Below the pieces are notes generated by a model. The model had not been told where the DNA came from. It did no database searches and saw only the letters and a program-made list of their open reading frames with translations. From positions 1 to 8,699 of the forward strand of contig JAEYSR010000251.1 of NCBI GenBank assembly GCA_023434535.1: a DNA stretch of 8,699 bases, read 5' to 3'. The position numbers and the translations under genes were made by a program. Source of the DNA: Actinomycetes bacterium (GTDB lineage: Bacteria > Actinomycetota > Acidimicrobiia > Acidimicrobiales > Microtrichaceae). Positions 5,091 to 8,699 of the stretch are shown here, piece by piece. Numbering within the stretch: position 1 is the stretch's first letter; each line of letters opens with the position of its first letter.

Positions 5091-6407
5091 TCACGTGGTG
5101 GTGAACCAGGCGGCGAACGACTCCCGCATGGGAGCCACGTCGGCGACGGCCATCAGCTCCCGGGCCGAGTGCATCGACAGCATGGGCATGCCGACGTCGA
5201 CGGTGTCGATCGCCAACTGCGCCGCGGTCAACGGCCCGATCGTGGACCCGCACGGCAGGTCGCCGCGGTGCGAGTAGTCCTGCACCGGGACGCCCGCGTC
5301 CTCGCACGCGGCCCGGAACGCCGCGGCGCCACGGGAGTCGGTGGCGTACCGGGCGTTCACGTTGTGCTTGATGACCGGGCCGCCCCCGGGCCGGATCCAG
5401 TGCCCGGGCTCGTGGCGCTCGGGGTAGTTGGGGTGCGTGGCGTGCGCCATGTCGGCGGACAGGAGCATCGAGGAGGCCAGGGACCGGAGCAGATCGGTCC
5501 GGGTCCCGCCGAGAGCGACGACCCGACGTTCCAGCACCTGCTCGAGCCATGCGCCGTCGGCGCCGGTCGCGGTCGTCGAACCGATCTCCTCGTGGTCGTT
5601 GAGGACCACCACCGGCGTGGTCGACGAGGGCGCACCGACCGAGGCGGCCAGTGCCGCGAGGGCGCCCCAGCAGCAGGCCTGGTCGTCGAGTCGGGGAGCG
5701 GCCAGCAGGTCGCCGTGGGCTCCGATCACTGCGGACGGCTGCACGTCGAACGCCATGGCCTCCCAGCCGACGACGTCGTCGACGTGGGCTCCCACCTGAT
5801 CGGCCAGCCAGGCCCGGAAGTCGCCCTCCTGCGGGTCGCCCAGGCCCCACACGGGTGTCAGGTGCTGCTGCGGGTTGAGCTTGAGTCCGTCGGTCGACAC
5901 CTCCCGGTCGAGGTGGATGGCCAGCTGCGGGACCCGCATGACGGCTCCGTCGGTCCGGAACGGCACGTGCGTCGAACCACCAGCACCGGACCGGACGGCG
6001 ACCCGACCCGCCAGCCCGAGGTCCCGATCGAGCCACGAGTTGCGCAGGGCGCCGCCGTAGACCTCGACGCCGAGCTGGCGCCACCCGCCCGAGCCTCGAT
6101 CAGGCCGGGGCCGGACCCTCAGACCCGGCGAGTCGGTGTGGGCGCCGATCAGGCGCAGGGGTCCCGCCGGGTCGGTGGACCCGCCCGGCGCCCAGGCGAT
6201 CAGCGCTCCGTCACGCACCACGTACGACGGCCCCGCCGCCTCGGCCGCCGTCCACTCGCCGGTGGGGTCCACCTCGGCGACGCCCAGCTCGGAAAGGCGC
6301 CGTCCCGCGGACGCGACGGCGTGGTACGGCGTGGGGGACGAGTCGATGAAGTCGATCAGGTCGCTGGTCGGGTCGAGCGGTCCGGCCGCCGGGGAGACGT
6401 CGTTCAT
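5091..6407 (-). CDS. apeB: M18 family metallo-aminopeptidase (aspartyl aminopeptidase type)
   Basis: A 438-residue cytosolic zinc peptidase that removes N-terminal residues, acidic ones in characterised relatives; M18 enzymes form large tetrahedral dodecamers. The co-catalytic metal ligands and base are all visible: H90 (GAHTDSPGLRVRP), D241 (RLDDQ), E273 and E274 (NDHEEIGS), D319 (SADMAHATHPNY) and H413 (SMHSARE). Also typical are IKHNVNARYATD (347-357) and GSTIGP (387-392). Length matches the family. ATG 6407 has AGGAG 8 nt upstream and overlaps the stop of the upstream lipoprotein gene as ATGA, suggesting translational coupling. No signal peptide is seen. The symbol is the usual bacterial name for this family, not a proven orthology. 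Confidence 0.95.
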   Translation of the reverse strand: MNDVSPAAGPLDPTSDLIDFIDSSPTPYHAVASAGRRLSELGVAEVDPTGEWTAAEAAGPSYVVRDGALIAWAPGGSTDPAGPLRLIGAHTDSPGLRVRPRPDRGSGGWRQLGVEVYGGALRNSWLDRDLGLAGRVAVRSGAGGSTHVPFRTDGAVMRVPQLAIHLDREVSTDGLKLNPQQHLTPVWGLGDPQEGDFRAWLADQVGAHVDDVVGWEAMAFDVQPSAVIGAHGDLLAAPRLDDQACCWGALAALAASVGAPSSTTPVVVLNDHEEIGSTTATGADGAWLEQVLERRVVALGGTRTDLLRSLASSMLLSADMAHATHPNYPERHEPGHWIRPGGGPVIKHNVNARYATDSRGAAAFRAACEDAGVPVQDYSHRGDLPCGSTIGPLTAAQLAIDTVDVGMPMLSMHSARELMAVADVAPMRESFAAWFTTT

Positions 6408-7591
6408 GGTGTGGCTCCTGTCGGCGCGACGGCCGTCTCCGTGAGTCCGGCGCAGGCCTGGCGCTGGGCCATGGTGGCCTGGGCGGCGTTCGCCGCGGCG
6501 CCGGTCAGCGGCACCGGGAGGCTGTTGCCGCCGATGACCGCAGGGGTCCAGGTGTAGCCGTCGATGCGGCGACCGGTCGCCGTCACCGTCAGGACCCCGG
6601 TCGCCGCCCCCTCGGCGGAGTTGGCCTGGAACGCGAAGTTGCCCAGCGAGTACGCCACGAACTGCTCGCCGTGGTACCCGACGCCCTGGAGCCGGTGCGG
6701 GTGCGAGCCGACGACGATGTCCGCCCCGGCGCCGGTGAGGAGCTGCACCAGGTCCTTCTGGCGCTGGTTCGGGCACGTCTGGCGCTCGGTCCCGTAGTGG
6801 AGGAACACGACCAGGGTGTCGACCTGCGGCCGCAGCTTCTGCACCTCCTCGGCCAGCCGGGCCTGGTGCGCCTCCTCGGCGCTGGCCAACCCGGCCTTGC
6901 CCGGCCCGGAGGTCCACGCAGTGGTGAGCGCCGAGTCGAACACGTCGTTGGCGCCGATGAAGCCGATCCGCTGACCCTTGACCTCGGTGATCCACGGGGC
7001 GTAGGCCTCGTCCTGGTCGCCGCCGATGCCGAGGACGGGGAAGGTGCCCTCGCGCTTGATGCGGAGCGAGTCGGCCAGCCCGGCCTCGCCGTAGTCCATG
7101 CCGTGGTTGTTGGCCACGGTGACCACGTCGACGCCGGCGGAGCTGAGTGCAGTGAGCGCCTGCTCCGGCACCTGGAACGTGAAGTCCTTGGCCACCGGGC
7201 TGCCACCCGAGCCGAGAGCGGCCTCCAGGTTGACCATCGTGACGTCCGCGGCGGACAGGGTCGGGGCGATCGCGCTCAGCACGGTGGCGGGTGACGAACG
7301 GACCGCGCCGAGCTGGTTCTGGAAGTTCGTGTCGCCGGCGAAGGCGAGTGTGACCGCCTCTCCGCTGCCCGTGGGGGGCCGGGAGGTGGTCGTGGCGGCG
7401 TCCCCGGCGGTGCCCGACCCGTCGTCCGAGTCGCCGCCGGTCGATCCACCGCCCTTGGAACCGCTGCCGTCGGAGCTCGAGCCGCCGGAGGAGCCGGCCG
7501 CTCCGTCGTCCGATGCGCAGGCCGAGAGGACGGCGACGAGGGCCAGGACGAGCCCGATCAGGAGGAGGGGACGGCGACGGCTGAGGACCAC
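6404..7591 (-). CDS. CapA-family (PGA_cap, metallophosphatase-fold) lipoprotein
   Basis: A 395-residue exported protein. A lipoprotein signal precedes lipobox LSAC with Cys25: SRRRP, then the hydrophobic stretch LLLIGLVLALVAVLSAC. About 50 residues of Ser/Gly/Asp/Thr-rich linker follow, then a CapA domain (about 78-350). Metallophosphatase-like motifs are FAGD (GD 86-87), NLEAAL (121-126), ANNHGMDYG (NNH 161-163), FLHYGTE (H265), GSHPHRLQG (HPH 297-299) and AYSLGNFAF (315-323). Family members act in poly-gamma-glutamate export or are putative surface hydrolases. No capBC partners are present, so a capsule role is not supported. Cys273 and Cys380 could form a disulfide outside the cell. GTG 7591 is preferred because TAGCGT lies 8 nt upstream; TTG 7600, with AGGGGTG 8 nt before it, is the rival start. 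Confidence 0.88.
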   Translation of the reverse strand: MVLSRRRPLLLIGLVLALVAVLSACASDDGAAGSSGGSSSDGSGSKGGGSTGGDSDDGSGTAGDAATTTSRPPTGSGEAVTLAFAGDTNFQNQLGAVRSSPATVLSAIAPTLSAADVTMVNLEAALGSGGSPVAKDFTFQVPEQALTALSSAGVDVVTVANNHGMDYGEAGLADSLRIKREGTFPVLGIGGDQDEAYAPWITEVKGQRIGFIGANDVFDSALTTAWTSGPGKAGLASAEEAHQARLAEEVQKLRPQVDTLVVFLHYGTERQTCPNQRQKDLVQLLTGAGADIVVGSHPHRLQGVGYHGEQFVAYSLGNFAFQANSAEGAATGVLTVTATGRRIDGYTWTPAVIGGNSLPVPLTGAAANAAQATMAQRQACAGLTETAVAPTGATP

Positions 7592-7599
7592 GGCGGGCA

Positions 7600-7605
7600 A
7601 CGCTA
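7600..7605 (-). promoter_or_regulatory. candidate -10 element TAGCGT for the lipoprotein-aminopeptidase-oxidoreductase unit
   Basis: TAGCGT on the minus strand lies 8 nt before the GTG start at 7591, the same hexamer and spacing as before the J-domain gene. It would give a leaderless or near-leaderless transcript. No -35 match is evident. If TTG 7600 is the true start, this assignment fails. Confidence 0.35.
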
Positions 7606-7665
7606 CGGCACCCCTGCCGGCCCAGCGGTGCACCACCTCGGCGGGGGTGCAGCGGGGGTATCGCG

Positions 7666-7695
7666 TTGGGTCCCCGAGGAGGGCTCGGCTAGTCT
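7666..7695 (+). promoter_or_regulatory. candidate sigma-70 promoter of gltB
   Basis: TTGGGT (7666-7671) and TAGTCT (7690-7695) are separated by 18 bp. The -10 fits TANNNT and the -35 keeps four of six consensus bases. The predicted start is near 7702, leaving a leader of about 210 nt. It diverges from the lipoprotein gene. Confidence 0.45.
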
Positions 7696-7701
7696 TGCCC
7701 G

Positions 7702-7913
7702 ACCCCTGAAGGGTCCGGTCGCGTGCCGGACCCGGACCGTTCCCGGCCAACGTCGGCCATGGAACCGGGCCGCCGACGACGTCGGCCCACCCACGCTCGC
7801 GGCGATCCGCAGCTGTTGCAGTCAGCGTCGACTGCTCGGGGCGACCAACGCAGGTCGGCCCCCGACCCAGACTCTCGTCCGGCACCGGCCGGACGCACCG
7901 CAACAGGAGCACC
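7702..7913 (+). promoter_or_regulatory. structured 5' leader of gltB, candidate cis-regulatory RNA
   Basis: Several perfect stems are packed here: GGGTCCGG/CCGGACCC (7711-7718 with 7726-7733), which competes with GACCC/GGGTC (7701-7705 with 7711-7715); CGTCGG/CCGACG (7751-7756 with 7773-7778); GCAGTC/GACTGC (7818-7823 with 7830-7835); a long bulged stem around 7837-7864; and CGTCCGGC-ACCG-GCCGGACG (7876-7895), ending 9 nt before the AGGAG ribosome-binding site at 7905-7909. I do not recognise a known riboswitch class. High GC makes some stems likely by chance. Confidence 0.4.
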
Positions 7914-8699
7914 ATGACCAACCGTCTCCCCGGGGTCCGCCCCGGCCCGGTGGGCCTCTACCACCCGGACCAGGAGCACGACGCCTGTGGCGTCTCGTTC
8001 GTCTGCGACCTCCACGGTCGCCCCAGCCACGACCTGGTCCAGAAGGGCCTCACCTCGCTGTGCAACCTGGACCACCGCGGCGCGACCGGCGCCGAGGTCA
8101 ACACCGGCGACGGCGCCGGCATCCTGGTCCAGGTCCCCGACGCCTTCTTCCGCGGCGTCCTGCCCTTCGAGCTGCCGGCCAAGGGCCACTACGCCGTCGG
8201 GACCGGGTTCCTGCCGGCGGACGCCGCCGCGGCGGACGCCGCCGCGGCCGGGATCGAGAAGATCTGCGCAGAGGAGGGCGCCGAGGTGCTTGGCTGGCGG
8301 GTCGTCCCCGTCGACTCCTCCATGATCGGCGACACCGCCCGCGGCGCCATGCCGAGCTTCCGTCAGCTGTTCCTGGCCGACGGCGAGGCCGACCGCTCCG
8401 GCATCGAGCTCGACCGCCTGGCGTACGTGGTGCGCAAGCGCGTCGAACACGAGATCCTCGACGCCGACGGCGAGGCAGCCGTCTACTTCCCGTCGCTGTC
8501 GAGCCGCACGCTCGTCTACAAGGGCATGCTCACCACGCCCCAGCTCGGAGAGTTCTTCGAGGACCTCCGCGACGAGCGCTTCGAGTCCGCCCTGGCGCTC
8601 GTGCACTCGCGCTTCTCGACCAACACGTTCCCGTCGTGGCCGCTGGCGCACCCGTACCGCTACGTCGCCCACAACGGCGAGATCAACACCGTCCAGGGC
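7914..8699 (+). CDS. gltB: glutamate synthase large subunit, N-terminal glutaminase part (3' end outside window)
   Basis: The first 262 codons of the large subunit of NADPH glutamate synthase, which converts glutamine plus 2-oxoglutarate into two glutamates, the GOGAT step of ammonia assimilation. The frame is open to the window end. The class II amidotransferase (Ntn) domain is clear: HDACGVSFV places the nucleophile at Cys25, so a 24-residue propeptide is expected to be removed. NLDHRGATGAEVNTGDGAGI (51-70) and HSRFSTNTFPSWPLAHPYR (231-249) with VAHNGEINTVQG (251-262) are hallmark blocks. ATG 7914 has AGGAG (7905-7909) 4 nt upstream. The FMN and iron-sulfur domains would lie beyond the window, and a gltD small subunit may follow. 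A small Ala/Asp insertion (PADAAAADAAAA, 101-112) comes from a 15-bp tandem duplication. Confidence 0.96.
   Translation, partial: MTNRLPGVRPGPVGLYHPDQEHDACGVSFVCDLHGRPSHDLVQKGLTSLCNLDHRGATGAEVNTGDGAGILVQVPDAFFRGVLPFELPAKGHYAVGTGFLPADAAAADAAAAGIEKICAEEGAEVLGWRVVPVDSSMIGDTARGAMPSFRQLFLADGEADRSGIELDRLAYVVRKRVEHEILDADGEAAVYFPSLSSRTLVYKGMLTTPQLGEFFEDLRDERFESALALVHSRFSTNTFPSWPLAHPYRYVAHNGEINTVQG
8217..8246 (+). repeat. 15-bp tandem duplication within gltB
   Basis: GCGGACGCCGCCGCG is present twice head to tail (8217-8231, 8232-8246), in frame, coding for ADAAA twice. It falls in what is probably a surface loop of the glutaminase domain and leaves the frame intact. Confidence 0.8.

Noticed and set aside
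4848..6557. A 569-codon plus-strand frame and other long frames opposite the minus-strand genes
   Set aside because: They lie antisense to genes with complete catalytic motifs and arise from high-GC codon structure; their translations are Arg/Gly/Pro-rich without domains.
7702..7913. Known glutamine riboswitch (glnA or downstream-peptide type)
   Set aside because: The conserved sequence blocks of those RNAs, as I remember them, are not present.

Overview
The window is GC-rich double-stranded DNA with closely packed genes, frequent GTG starts and a deazaflavin F420-type (LLM-class) oxidoreductase. This points to a high-GC actinobacterium; an Acidimicrobiia-like lineage is my guess, and nothing here proves it. 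Genes were called from intact reading frames, family motifs and ribosome-binding or promoter context. No homology search was run.

Layout, left to right. (1) 3-386 (+) is the C-terminal end of an aldehyde dehydrogenase. (2) 434-1784 is a complete 1351-bp IS481-family insertion sequence with TGT...ACA ends, one transposase gene and a perfect 16-bp target duplication. It sits exactly in the tip of what must have been a 50-nt, perfectly paired hairpin (22-bp stem), evidently the shared terminator of two convergent genes. (3) 1834-2460 (-) is a small J-domain protein with a C-terminal domain I do not recognise. (4) 2461-2935 is a 475-bp intergenic stretch from which the J-domain gene and a sigma-factor gene diverge. 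(5) 2936-3874 (+) is an RpoD-like sigma-70 factor lacking region 1.1. (6) 3875-4108 is a hairpin-rich convergent intergenic region: alternative small stems over the sigma stop codon, a perfect 15-bp terminator stem, and two nearly identical 49-nt hairpin repeats in tandem. (7) 4109-7591 (-) is a three-gene unit read right to left: a CapA-type lipoprotein, an M18 metallo-aminopeptidase overlapping it by ATGA, then an LLM-class F420-dependent oxidoreductase. (8) 7592-7913 is a divergent promoter region with a structured leader of about 210 nt. (9) 7914 to the window end (+) is the N-terminal glutaminase part of the glutamate synthase large subunit.

Most genes are housekeeping or metabolic. No defence system, CRISPR array, phage module or biosynthetic cluster is visible, and I do not claim a new multi-gene system. 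The more unusual content is in the DNA and RNA architecture: an IS that split a bidirectional terminator, a tandem palindromic repeat resembling a REP element, a matching TAGCGT-N8-GTG arrangement in front of two unrelated genes (probable leaderless or near-leaderless starts), and a folded leader before gltB.
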